Below are positions 1 through 8,063 of a DNA stretch of 64,000 nt, piece by piece. Below the pieces are notes generated by a model. The model ran no database searches, had not been told where the DNA came from, and saw only the letters and a list, made by a program, of their open reading frames with translations. The translations under genes and the position numbers were made by a program. The stretch's first letter is position 1, and each line of letters starts with the position of its first letter. The DNA is from Emticicia sp031378345 (GTDB lineage Bacteria > Bacteroidota > Bacteroidia > Cytophagales > Spirosomataceae). The stretch is from contig JANNDY010000013.1 of assembly GCA_031378345.1 (NCBI GenBank), positions 173,318 through 237,317 on the forward strand, given 5' to 3'.

Positions 1-3000
1 TTGTCCTCACCCACAATTTCTTTCAATTCCTTTACAAAATCATTTGTAGAAGCTACTTTTTGTTTGCGAGAAAGAAGAAGAACATCCATTTTTTCATCGG
101 CATCAAAAACCGATAATTTAAAATCAAAATTTCCTGGAAATCTTGTCATTGTATTTTGCACTTGCTCAACTAATTGGGCATTTACAAATTGTAAACCTAT
201 CGAAATTTTCACTTCTTTGAATAGTTTATTTCTGATTTCAGTTAATAATTCCATGCCCAAAACCTTAAATTCCCAATCGCCTTCTCTTCCCCACTTAGTT
301 TGTACTTTTCCACGAATGAACAAAAACAAACCCATCTGCATATATTTGGAATAATTGACAAAATCTTGCCCGAAAAGCATCATTTCCATGCTCGAATTAT
401 AGTCCTCTATTTTCAATATTCCAAACGGATTTCCATTTTTCGAGGTTTTTGTTACAACGTTTGTAACCACGCCACCAATTGCAAATTCTTTGTTCAAATT
501 AGACGCATCCAACACTTGGTCGAGAGGTGTACACTTTCTCATTTCAAGTCTGAATTGGTCGAGTGGATGCCCCGAAATATAGAAGCCAACAACCTCCTTT
601 TCAAACTTCAATTTCTGAATATCGCCCCATTTTTCACATTCTGGAATTTTCGGCTTGGCAATATCAAAAGCTCCGCCAACTGCACCAAACAAGGAATTTT
701 GCCCTGCTTCCTTATTTTCATGGAATTTATTGGCATATTTAATGATTTTTTCAATCAAAGATGTATTTTCTGTTTCATCAAAATACTGGGCTCTGTGTAA
801 ATCTTCAAAGCAATCAAAGGCTCCTGCATAAGCAAAAGCCTCTAAGGTTTTCTTATTTACTGTTCGTAAGTTTACACGAGTAATAAAATCAAAAATATCA
901 GTAAAGTTACCATCTTGTCTTTTTTCAATAACAGCATCAACCGCCGCATCTCCAGAGCCTTTAATTGCCCCCATTCCGAAGCGAATATCTCCTTTTTTAT
1001 TGACGCTGAATTGCTTCTGAGATTCATTCACATCCGGCCCCAAAACATTGAGTCCTAATGCCTTACACTCTTCCATGAAAAATGTAATTTTATCAATATT
1101 TCCCAATTGTGAAGTCATTACCGCTGCCATGTATTCGGAGGTATAATGAGCCTTCAAATAAGCTGTTTGGTAAGCAACAAAAGCATAGCAAGTTGAATGT
1201 GATTTATTGAACGCATAAGAAGCAAATGCTTCCCAGTCAGACCAAACTTTTTCTAATATTTTCGCATCATGTCCTTTCTCAACTGCACCTGTGATAAACT
1301 GTGGTTTAAGTTTATCAATCATATTTCGGTCTTTTTTACCCATTGCTTTTCTCAAAACGTCGGCATCACCTTTCGAAAAACCCGCCAGTTTTTGCGAAAG
1401 CAACATCACTTGCTCTTGATAAACCGTAATTCCGTAAGTTTCACCCAAAAACTCTTCCATTTCGGGCAAATCATACTTTACTTCTTCACGTCCATGTTTT
1501 CGATTGATAAAGTTTGGAATATAAGCAATCGGGCCAGGGCGATACAATGCATTCATGGCAATCAAATCGTCCAATCTATCGGGTTTCAAATCTTTCATGT
1601 ATTTTTTCATACCGTCAGATTCAAACTGAAAAACAGCATTGGTTTCGCCTCTTTGCAACAACTCATAAGTGAGCGTATCATCAAGAGGAATATTATCAAT
1701 ATCAATCGTTACGTCATGATTTTCTTTAATCATTCGGAGGCAATCTTTGATGATTGTCAAATTTCGCAAACCCAAAAAGTCCATCTTGATTACGCCAGCA
1801 TCTTCAATGATTTTTCCTTCATATTGAGTAATCAATAATTCTGTTTCTTTTGAGGTAGAAACAGGTAAAATATTATATAATGGTTCGGGAGCAATGATAA
1901 TTCCTGCGGCATGAATGCCTGTATTTCGAATATTACCTTCTAAGCGATGTGCTTGTTGTAAAACCTTGCCTGTCAGGTCATTACCGTTATACATCGTCCG
2001 AAATTTCTTTACATTTTCAATTTCATCGGGTTGAATTCCAAGTTCGCTCAAACTACCTTTTCCATCCAAAGGATAGTTAACCATTTTCTCGAAATCAATG
2101 CCGTAAGTTGGTTTATCTGGCACGAGTTTAACGATATAATTGGCATCGGCAAGGGGCAATTCCATCACACGAGAAACATCTTTGATTGCAGATTTTGTAG
2201 CCATCGTACCATAAGTAATGATTTGAGCCACTTGATTTTTGGAATATTTCTGTACTACATAATCAATCACCTTTTGGCGACCTTCATCATCAAAATCCGT
2301 GTCAATATCAGGCATTGATTTACGGTCAGGATTCAAGAAACGCTCAAAAAGTAGTTGATATTTAATTGGATCAATATTCGTAATTCCAATACAATAAGCA
2401 ACTGCCGAACCAGCCGCCGAGCCACGACCCGGTCCTATCATTACACCCATATCTCGCCCAGCCGCAATAAAATCAGCAACGATTAGAAAATACCCAGCAA
2501 ATCCCATTGATTTGATTGTAAAAAGCTCAAAATCAAGGCGTTCTTGCACTTCTGTGCCTATTTCGCTATATCTTTTTCTTGCTCCTTCATAAGTCAGATG
2601 TTTTAAATATTCCCATTGATTCAGTACATCGTCAGCGTGTATTTTAAACTCATCCGGAATCGGAAAATTTGGAAGCATGATGTCTCGCTTCAACTTCAAA
2701 GTTTCCACTTTTCCTACAATTTCATTCGTATTATCAATTGCCGCAGGAATATCACTGAAAAGGCGAGTCATTTCCTCCGTAGTTTTGAAATAAAATTGGT
2801 CGTTATAAAAGGCAAAACGTGTATTTTTGGCAGTTCCTTCTTCATCATTAAAGTCTTTTGCCGATGGAGTAGAAACTTTTTCGTTGGTATTTACACAAAG
2901 TAATATATCGTGAGCCACCCAATCTTGCTGGTCAACATAATGACTATCGTTAGAAGCGATGACTTTTACATTATATTTCTTGGCAAATTTCATCAGCACC

Positions 3001-3563
3001 TCATTGGCTTGAATTTGCTCGGGAATCTCATGGCGTTGTAATTCAACATAATAATCTTCACCAAATCTATCTAACCACCATTGAAATTCTTTTTCTCCCT
3101 CCTCTTCGCCTTTCTTCAAAATCATCTGTGGAACGGATGCACCAATACAACAAGTTGTAGCAATCAAATCATCTTTATATTGCTCAATCATTGCCTTTGT
3201 GATACGAGGATATTTACCATAAAGTCCCTCAATATAGCCCAAAGAGCACAATTTTACTAAGTTTTTATAGCCATTTGCATTTTTTGCCAACAAAAGTTGA
3301 TGATAGCGTTTATCTTTTTGTTCTTTCGTAAATTGCTTTCGATGATGGTCTTCTACTACATAAAACTCACAACCGACAATTGGTTTTACACCAAATTTGG
3401 CAGCAGTTGACACAAAATCAAAAACACCAAACATATTGCCGTGGTCGGTTATTGCCATTGCGGGCATATTATCGGCTTGGGCTTTTTTAAAGAGTTTTTT
3501 AATGTCAGAAGCACCGTCGAGCAACGAAAACTGAGTATGATTATGTAAGTGGGAGAATTGCAT
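1..3563 (-). CDS. dnaE: DNA polymerase III subunit alpha, C-terminus cut by window edge
   Basis: Replicative DNA polymerase alpha subunit. Reading the minus strand from the ATG at 3563 gives MQFSHLHNHTQFSLLDGASD, the start of the PHP domain with its metal-binding histidines. The palm motif PDIDTDF lies near residues 418-424 and supplies catalytic aspartates. Further on are stretches typical of the family (GIHAAGIIIAPEP, LYRPGPIAYIPNF, FNKSHSTCYA) and an OB-fold region after about residue 1000. About 1187 codons are visible without a stop, so the gene continues left of position 1. The next gene, katG, is divergent, so dnaE has its own leader, which holds a heptamer repeat and an 18-nt palindrome. 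Identification is firm; only the C-terminal end is missing. Confidence 0.97.
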   Translation of the reverse strand, partial: MQFSHLHNHTQFSLLDGASDIKKLFKKAQADNMPAMAITDHGNMFGVFDFVSTAAKFGVKPIVGCEFYVVEDHHRKQFTKEQKDKRYHQLLLAKNANGYKNLVKLCSLGYIEGLYGKYPRITKAMIEQYKDDLIATTCCIGASVPQMILKKGEEEGEKEFQWWLDRFGEDYYVELQRHEIPEQIQANEVLMKFAKKYNVKVIASNDSHYVDQQDWVAHDILLCVNTNEKVSTPSAKDFNDEEGTAKNTRFAFYNDQFYFKTTEEMTRLFSDIPAAIDNTNEIVGKVETLKLKRDIMLPNFPIPDEFKIHADDVLNQWEYLKHLTYEGARKRYSEIGTEVQERLDFELFTIKSMGFAGYFLIVADFIAAGRDMGVMIGPGRGSAAGSAVAYCIGITNIDPIKYQLLFERFLNPDRKSMPDIDTDFDDEGRQKVIDYVVQKYSKNQVAQIITYGTMATKSAIKDVSRVMELPLADANYIVKLVPDKPTYGIDFEKMVNYPLDGKGSLSELGIQPDEIENVKKFRTMYNGNDLTGKVLQQAHRLEGNIRNTGIHAAGIIIAPEPLYNILPVSTSKETELLITQYEGKIIEDAGVIKMDFLGLRNLTIIKDCLRMIKENHDVTIDIDNIPLDDTLTYELLQRGETNAVFQFESDGMKKYMKDLKPDRLDDLIAMNALYRPGPIAYIPNFINRKHGREEVKYDLPEMEEFLGETYGITVYQEQVMLLSQKLAGFSKGDADVLRKAMGKKDRNMIDKLKPQFITGAVEKGHDAKILEKVWSDWEAFASYAFNKSHSTCYAFVAYQTAYLKAHYTSEYMAAVMTSQLGNIDKITFFMEECKALGLNVLGPDVNESQKQFSVNKKGDIRFGMGAIKGSGDAAVDAVIEKRQDGNFTDIFDFITRVNLRTVNKKTLEAFAYAGAFDCFEDLHRAQYFDETENTSLIEKIIKYANKFHENKEAGQNSLFGAVGGAFDIAKPKIPECEKWGDIQKLKFEKEVVGFYISGHPLDQFRLEMRKCTPLDQVLDASNLNKEFAIGGVVTNVVTKTSKNGNPFGILKIEDYNSSMEMMLFGQDFVNYSKYMQMGLFLFIRGKVQTKWGREGDWEFKVLGMELLTEIRNKLFKEVKISIGLQFVNAQLVEQVQNTMTRFPGNFDFKLSVFDADEKMDVLLLSRKQKVASTNDFVKELKEIVGED

Positions 3564-3573
3564 TTTGAACGAA

Positions 3574-3608
3574 ATGATGAATGATGAATTGTGAATAATG
3601 AATTGTTG
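3574..3608. repeat. Heptanucleotide tandem array, five units, in dnaE leader
   Basis: Five consecutive 7-nt units begin 11 bases upstream of the dnaE start: ATGATGA twice, then the variants ATTGTGA, ATAATGA and ATTGTTG. Four of the five carry TGA on the plus strand. The period matches arrays at 10357, 10507, 10554, 50080 and 61021. Confidence 0.75.
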
Positions 3609-3840
3609 TAAGTTTACTTACAATAAAAATTCACTTTTTAGAACATAAATATAGTCAAAATTCACAACTTTATGCTAAAGATTTTAAAATTGAAAGTTTA
3701 AATTATTGATAATCAGGATCGTAGAAAGAAAATATTTTTACATTTTTTTTGGTTTAAATTTTTGACACCATATTAAATGGTTTTCTACACTAAATTATAA
3801 TAAATACAACTTACACTTTTCTTCGAAGTAGAAGCACTTC

Positions 3841-3855
3841 ATAGACAAAAACTAT
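3841..3855 (+). promoter_or_regulatory. OxyR-like half-operator upstream of katG
   Basis: ATAG-N7-CTAT, the core dyad of the OxyR site, sits about 90 bases before the katG ATG. A full E. coli-type site has two such dyads in series; the neighbouring positions here do not match well, so only one dyad is clear. Peroxide control of katG by OxyR is established in several bacteria; here it is inferred from the motif and its position. Confidence 0.4.
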
Positions 3856-3945
3856 AAGAACATAAGAATAATCAATTTGATTTATCGAAAGCCTTGTTGT
3901 AGTTTTGGGAAAAAGTTAAAAATAAATCTTTTATTTAAGAACAAA

Positions 3946-6162
3946 ATGGAAAATAATACAACGGAAAGTGGTGCAAAATGCCCTTTTCCTCATGGAGCAA
4001 CAAATAATCAAAGTGCTGGTCGTGGTACAAGAAACCAAGATTGGTGGCCTAATCAATTAAGATTAAATATTCTTCGTCAACATTCTTCATTGTCTAATCC
4101 AATGGGAGAAGACTTCAATTATGCAGAAGAGTTCAAATCGCTTGATTTGCCTGCTTTGAAGCAAGAAATCTTTACTTTAATGACTACTTCACAAGATTGG
4201 TGGCCAGCAGATTATGGTCATTATGGGCCATTTTTTATTCGTATGGCGTGGCATAGTGCAGGAACCTATCGTATAGCTGATGGTCGTGGTGGAGCAGGTG
4301 CAGGAACTCTTCGTTTTTCCCCACTTAATAGTTGGCCCGACAATGGAAATCTTGACAAAGCACGTTTGTTACTTTGGCCAATTAAACAAAAATATGGCAG
4401 AAAAATCTCTTGGGCTGACTTGATGATTTTGACAGGAAACTGTGCTTTAGAATCAATGGGTTTCAAGACTTTTGGTTTTGGCGGCGGACGTGAAGATGTC
4501 TGGGAGCCAGAAGAAGATATTTATTGGGGTTCAGAAGGAAAGTGGTTGGATGATAAAAGATACACGGGTGACCGTGATTTAGAAAACCCGCTTGCAGCAG
4601 TTCAAATGGGACTCATTTACGTTAACCCCGAAGGTCCGAACGGAAATCCAGACCCAATTAAATCAGCTCGTGATATTCGTGAAACTTTTGGTCGAATGGC
4701 GATGAACGATGAAGAAACAGTAGCTCTGATTGCTGGTGGACACACTTTTGGCAAAGGTCATGGTGCTGCCGACCCAAGCAAATATGTAGGTGCAGAGCCA
4801 GCAGGGGCAGGCATAGAAGAGCAAGGGCTTGGCTGGAAAAATACTTATGGAACTGGTAATGCGGGCGACACTATCACCAGTGGATTAGAGGGAGCGTGGA
4901 CAATGAACCCTATTCAATGGGATAATAATTATTTTGAGAATTTGTTCGGTTTTGAATGGGAATTGAGCAAAAGTCCAGCTGGAGCTCAACAGTGGATTCC
5001 AAAAGATGGTGCAGCAACTGGCACTGTGCCAGATGCCCATGATGCAACAAAACGTAATGTTCCAATTATGTTCACCTCAGACATTGCTTTGAGAATGGAC
5101 CCAATTTATGAGCCAATTTCAAGACGTTTCTTTGAAAATCCAGACCAACTTGCAGATACGTTTGCTCGTGCATGGTTCAAATTGACACACCGTGACATGG
5201 GACCAATCTCACGTTACCTTGGTTCAGAAGTACCTACTGAAGAATTAATTTGGCAAGACCCAATTCCTTCGGCAACAAATAAATTGATTGATAATCAAGA
5301 CATTATGTCATTAAAAGCTACAATATTAGCTTCGGGACTTTCGGTTTCTGAGTTGGTTTCTACCGCTTGGGCTTCGGCATCAACTTTCCGTGGCTCTGAC
5401 AAACGTGGTGGTGCAAATGGTGGTCGCATTCGTCTTTCTCCACAAAAGTTTTGGGCTGTAAATAATCCAGTTCAATTGGATAAAGTTTTGACGAAACTTG
5501 AAAGCATCAAAAATGAATTTAATAGTTCAGCAACCAATGGAAAAGCTGTTTCTATGGCAGATTTGATTGTTTTGGGTGGTTGTGCAGGAATTGAGCAAGC
5601 AGCCAAAAATGCAGGTCAAACCGTAATTGTGCCTTTCACGGCTGGGCGTACTGATGCTACTCAAGAGCAAACTGATGTAGAATCATTCGCAGTGCTTGAG
5701 CCAATTGCAGATGGTTTCCGTAATTATGCAAAGGGGCATTACACAACTTCGGCCGAGGAAATGTTAGTCGATAAATCTCAATTATTGACACTAACACCAC
5801 CAGAAATGACTGTATTGATAGGTGGTTTACGTGTGTTGAATGCCAATTTTGATAAATCTCAATTGGGAGTGTTTACCAATAATACAGAGGCTCTTACAAA
5901 CGATTTCTTTGTAAATTTACTTGATATGAACACTACTTGGAAAGCAACATCAGTACACCAAGATGTGTTTGAAGGACGTAATCGTAACACAGGAGAATTG
6001 AAGTGGACAGGCACACGTGTTGACCTTATTTTTGGTTCAAACTCTGAGTTACGTGCCTTAGCAGAAGTCTATGGCTGTGGCGATTCTCAAGATAAATTCG
6101 TGAAAGACTTTGTTTCAGCATGGACAAAGGTAATGAACCTTGACCGCTTTGACTTGGTTTAA
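3946..6162 (+). CDS. katG: Catalase-peroxidase KatG
   Basis: Bifunctional haem catalase-peroxidase that removes hydrogen peroxide. I take the ATG at 3946 (MENNTTESGAKCPFPHG), giving 738 residues, close to the family norm of about 730; an upstream in-frame ATG at 3877 adds an unrelated extension. The distal haem pocket Arg99-Trp102-His103 lies in RMAWHSAGTYR. Tyr225 (IYVNPEGP) and Met251 (GRMAMND) can complete the Met-Tyr-Trp adduct with Trp102, needed for catalase activity. The proximal His266 is in AGGHTFGKGHG. The C-terminal duplicated haem-less domain is complete and ends in LDRFDLV. An OxyR-like dyad precedes the gene and a strong hairpin terminator follows 25 bases after the stop. A remnant resembling its 3' end lies 1.7 kb downstream. 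Confidence 0.98.
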   Translation: MENNTTESGAKCPFPHGATNNQSAGRGTRNQDWWPNQLRLNILRQHSSLSNPMGEDFNYAEEFKSLDLPALKQEIFTLMTTSQDWWPADYGHYGPFFIRMAWHSAGTYRIADGRGGAGAGTLRFSPLNSWPDNGNLDKARLLLWPIKQKYGRKISWADLMILTGNCALESMGFKTFGFGGGREDVWEPEEDIYWGSEGKWLDDKRYTGDRDLENPLAAVQMGLIYVNPEGPNGNPDPIKSARDIRETFGRMAMNDEETVALIAGGHTFGKGHGAADPSKYVGAEPAGAGIEEQGLGWKNTYGTGNAGDTITSGLEGAWTMNPIQWDNNYFENLFGFEWELSKSPAGAQQWIPKDGAATGTVPDAHDATKRNVPIMFTSDIALRMDPIYEPISRRFFENPDQLADTFARAWFKLTHRDMGPISRYLGSEVPTEELIWQDPIPSATNKLIDNQDIMSLKATILASGLSVSELVSTAWASASTFRGSDKRGGANGGRIRLSPQKFWAVNNPVQLDKVLTKLESIKNEFNSSATNGKAVSMADLIVLGGCAGIEQAAKNAGQTVIVPFTAGRTDATQEQTDVESFAVLEPIADGFRNYAKGHYTTSAEEMLVDKSQLLTLTPPEMTVLIGGLRVLNANFDKSQLGVFTNNTEALTNDFFVNLLDMNTTWKATSVHQDVFEGRNRNTGELKWTGTRVDLIFGSNSELRALAEVYGCGDSQDKFVKDFVSAWTKVMNLDRFDLV

Positions 6163-6186
6163 GGTTTAGTTTAATTTAAAAATTGG

Positions 6187-6217
6187 GAGGTGGTTTGGAG
6201 ACAAGCCGCCTCTTTTT
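6187..6217 (+). terminator. Rho-independent terminator of katG (copy 1 of a three-copy family)
   Basis: An 11-bp stem (6187-6197 with 6202-6212) closed by a GAGA loop is followed by five T. The loop fits the GNRA tetraloop pattern. Near-identical hairpins recur at 7141 and 7904. Confidence 0.9.
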
Positions 6218-6258
6218 ATACAAAAAACACCTTAATCAATTTGTTAAGGCTTTCACTA

Positions 6259-6732
6259 TCAGCCTTTTACATAAGCCAGTTTTTCTGCCACTTTCCCATT
6301 GCGGACTTTGAAAATATCCACTCCTCTCAAATGCCACGGTTTCCCGTCTTTTGTCTTACGATAAATCCATCTGACAACACAGTGGTCGCCAGCGGCAAAT
6401 ATCTCCTCGGTCTCAAAAACAGCGTCTGGATTAGAGGCAAAGAATTTTTTCCAATAGGCTCTGACTGCCTCAGCACCCACTAAACGAGTACCATTGGGTT
6501 GAGGATTTGTATTCTCAAAGATACAGTCCTCCGTCATTGCATTCATTACGGCATCAACGTCGTGGTTGTTGAATGCTAAATTGAACCTTTCCACTGCGGC
6601 AAGCGTAAGGTTTTTCGTACTATTTTCTATTTCAGTTGTCATAGCTGATTGGGTTTGCTTTTTGCTAAAACTGGTTTTACATGATGACAAAATGAATGCT
6701 GCCAAGATGAGAAGTATAAAAATTTTATTCAT
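6259..6732 (-). CDS. SnoaL/NTF2-like lipoprotein
   Basis: Small secreted lipoprotein with an NTF2-like (SnoaL/DUF4440-type) fold. I choose the ATG at 6732 because it begins a clear lipoprotein signal (MNKIFILLILAAFILSSC), giving 157 residues; the longer frame adds 34 unconvincing residues. Residues about 40-157 match the SnoaL pattern: helix with FNLAFNNHDVDAVMNAMTEDC, then VGAEAVRAYWKKFF and a C-terminal sheet ending in GVDIFKVRNGKVAEKLAYVKG. Proteins of this class may be enzymes or binding proteins; the substrate cannot be read from sequence. It converges on katG, whose terminator lies between them. Confidence 0.8.
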   Translation of the reverse strand: MNKIFILLILAAFILSSCKTSFSKKQTQSAMTTEIENSTKNLTLAAVERFNLAFNNHDVDAVMNAMTEDCIFENTNPQPNGTRLVGAEAVRAYWKKFFASNPDAVFETEEIFAAGDHCVVRWIYRKTKDGKPWHLRGVDIFKVRNGKVAEKLAYVKG

Positions 6733-7206
6733 TTGATTCAATTGATTTATTGGTGATGAATAAGTTCGCTTTAGAATCAATAACTTGTGCAGAATGTCTC
6801 TCTTGATATGATGTGTAGAATTTAAATTAACCAATTGAAAGTGAGGGGTTTACACTATTGCTTGCGTTAGAGTTTATGCGTTTTCAATCTCTAATTTAGT
6901 GTTGCCTTTCGGCTAAACTCACTTTAACTAATATAATTACTAAAAACCACATTTGCAAATTATAAACAAGCGAGCGAGAAGTTTTTTGTGAAAAAAATTG
7001 GCTAATTTTAAAATTGTAATGGAATTGTCAGTTCGTTTGTATTCTTTAGAATACATTTTTGCCAAAAGCTGTTGAAACAATGGCTGACATATAGACTAAA
7101 TTAAAATTTAGCCTAACGATTCCTAACATTATTGCTCACGGGGGTGGTTTGGAAACAAACCACCTCTTTTTGTTTATTCTACATCTTTATAAAGGCAAAT
7201 TTAGAA
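6733..7206. other. Long intergenic stretch holding an orphan terminator-like hairpin
   Basis: I see no convincing coding region in these 474 bases. The only clear feature is the hairpin at 7141-7171. The stretch from 6860 to 7130 shows no repeat or RNA gene I recognise. It may be decayed sequence, given the katG-like remnant further right. Confidence 0.5.
7141..7171 (+). terminator. Terminator-like hairpin (copy 2), no obvious upstream gene
   Basis: An 11-bp stem (7141-7151 with 7156-7166) has a GAAA loop and a following T run. It differs from copy 1 at several stem positions, yet pairing is kept (for example T-G in copy 1 becomes T-A here). No plus-strand gene ends just before it; it may serve as a back-stop or be a relic. 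Confidence 0.7.
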
Positions 7207-7497
7207 TCAATTAAACTTATTCTTTTCTGGATTTTGCCGCAAGTCGAAGAATCCTAATATTTCAATGCTACTTATTTTTACTCGATAATATAATGCTACA
7301 TTTTTATCTACCAATGTTCTACGAATATTGTTCTCAAGATAAAAACCTGAAAATGGAAATACTTGCAACAACGCTATTTTTTTAAAACATTTATCAACAA
7401 AGACATTTGCCTTTTTAGTTGAAAATTGTTCTAAATATGCAGTATATTCTATCAATTCATCTTCACTACTGGGAGTCCATTCTATTGAGAAAGCCAT
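7207..7497 (-). CDS. ParE/RelE-family toxin
   Basis: A 96-residue protein of the RelE/ParE toxin superfamily. The pattern is typical: IEWTPSSEDELIEYTAYLEQ in the first helix, helix 2 with ANVFVDKCFKKIALLQVFPFSG, then the central strand pair (NIRRTLVDKNVALYYRV) and a final ILGFFDLRQNP strand, where ParE/RelE proteins usually have an R-x-x-P ending. RelE homologues cut ribosome-bound mRNA and ParE homologues poison gyrase; sequence alone does not decide which. Its ATG lies inside the end of the antitoxin gene (16-nt overlap), the usual arrangement for co-expressed antitoxin-toxin pairs. Confidence 0.85.
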   Translation of the reverse strand: MAFSIEWTPSSEDELIEYTAYLEQFSTKKANVFVDKCFKKIALLQVFPFSGFYLENNIRRTLVDKNVALYYRVKISSIEILGFFDLRQNPEKNKFN

Positions 7498-7721
7498 TTA
7501 CTGAATTTTGCTTTAACTTGTTCGTGAGGAATTAAATTCCCATCATTTGCTTGTTTGATTGAATTTTCTAATTTTGATAATTGAAAACTTGATAATTCAT
7601 TAAAAAAGCCTTTTTTGTTTAATTTATATGAATCAAGGATGCTATAAACTTGAAGAAGTACCTCATCATCAAAAGTATCTATCAATTCATGGCAGATTTT
7701 CTTTAATTCTTGCGTAGCCAT
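7482..7721 (-). CDS. Putative antitoxin partner of the ParE/RelE toxin
   Basis: A 79-residue protein starting at MATQELKKICHELIDTFDDE; the longer frame to 7802 adds an unlikely AT-rich leader. The N-terminal part resembles the short helical antitoxins that accompany ParE-like toxins in Bacteroidota, with a repeated Leu/Ile pattern up to VYSILDSYK. The C-terminal half (SKLENSIKQANDGNLIPHEQVKAKF) has the charged, flexible character of the toxin-binding tail. No clear DNA-binding motif is visible. It is placed first in the operon and overlaps the toxin start. The function rests mainly on position and size. Confidence 0.7.
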   Translation of the reverse strand: MATQELKKICHELIDTFDDEVLLQVYSILDSYKLNKKGFFNELSSFQLSKLENSIKQANDGNLIPHEQVKAKFSKWLSQ

Positions 7722-7845
7722 AGTTTTATTTTTTTTCAAATGTATGAATTTTTGATAAAAAAAATATTTTTTAAACAGTTTTATTTGGTGTGGAGCAAGC
7801 AAATTTTGCCTTTATGAATAAATTCATCATTCATAAAAATCAATT

Positions 7846-7878
7846 ATGGCTTTCAAAGCCCGTTTTGATTTGGTATGA
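7846..7878 (+). pseudogene. Remnant of a katG-like 3' end
   Basis: The frame reads ATG-A-F-K-A-R-F-D-L-V-stop. The last five residues plus stop equal the end of KatG (RFDLV). At DNA level 16 of 21 bases over the final codons match katG 6145-6165-type sequence, and most differences are third-position (CGC/CGT, GAC/GAT, GTT/GTA, TAA/TGA). It is followed at similar distance by the same terminator hairpin, so chance is unlikely. No other part of katG is recognisable nearby. Confidence 0.5.
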
Positions 7879-7903
7879 TGAATAACTTAGTTTGAAATAT
7901 TTG

Positions 7904-7936
7904 GAGGTAGTTTGTAAACAAGCCGCCTCTTTTTAT
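7904..7936 (+). terminator. Terminator-like hairpin (copy 3) after katG remnant
   Basis: The stem 7904-7914 pairs with 7919-7929 with one A-C mismatch; the loop is TAAA and a T run follows. It lies 25 bases after the stop of the katG-like remnant, as copy 1 lies 24 bases after the katG stop. Confidence 0.75.
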
Positions 7937-8063
7937 TTAATCAATTTCTTTCACTGATTTGTTAAAACATTCAATATTCATCGTTGTTATGTCTATCATA
8001 TCTTTATATACACTTATAAAAGTGATTTTGTTGTAAAGAGTTATTTCTCTAAAGGTATAATTG

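Larger units (their letters stand above)
3564..3945. promoter_or_regulatory. Divergent dnaE/katG intergenic region
   Basis: This 382-base gap separates two divergent genes. It holds the dnaE-proximal heptamer array, the palindrome TTGTAAGTTTACTTACAA at 3606-3623 (8-bp arms, 2-nt centre; possibly an operator or weak hairpin), a self-complementary CTTCGAAG at 3821-3828, and an OxyR-like dyad at 3841-3855. I could not find a clean TTTG-N19-TAnnTTTG promoter for either gene. An upstream in-frame start for katG at 3877 exists but would add 23 residues with no family resemblance. Confidence 0.6.
7722..8063. other. Gap with katG-like remnant and terminator
   Basis: Between the antitoxin and the TlpA-like gene there is no complete gene. 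The gap contains two heptamer-like units (ATTCATC, ATTCATA at 7822-7835), the katG-like tail and terminator copy 3. After 7940 I see nothing further. Confidence 0.5.

Noticed and set aside
1..2903. Several plus-strand ORFs within the first 3 kb
   Set aside because: They lie opposite dnaE, whose minus-strand translation is unmistakable.
3877..3945. Upstream in-frame start for katG adding 23 residues
   Set aside because: The extra residues do not resemble the family, while the Met at 3946 gives the expected N-terminus and length.
6190..6483. Plus-strand ORF opposite the SnoaL-like lipoprotein
   Set aside because: It is the antisense shadow of a convincing gene and contains the terminator hairpin.
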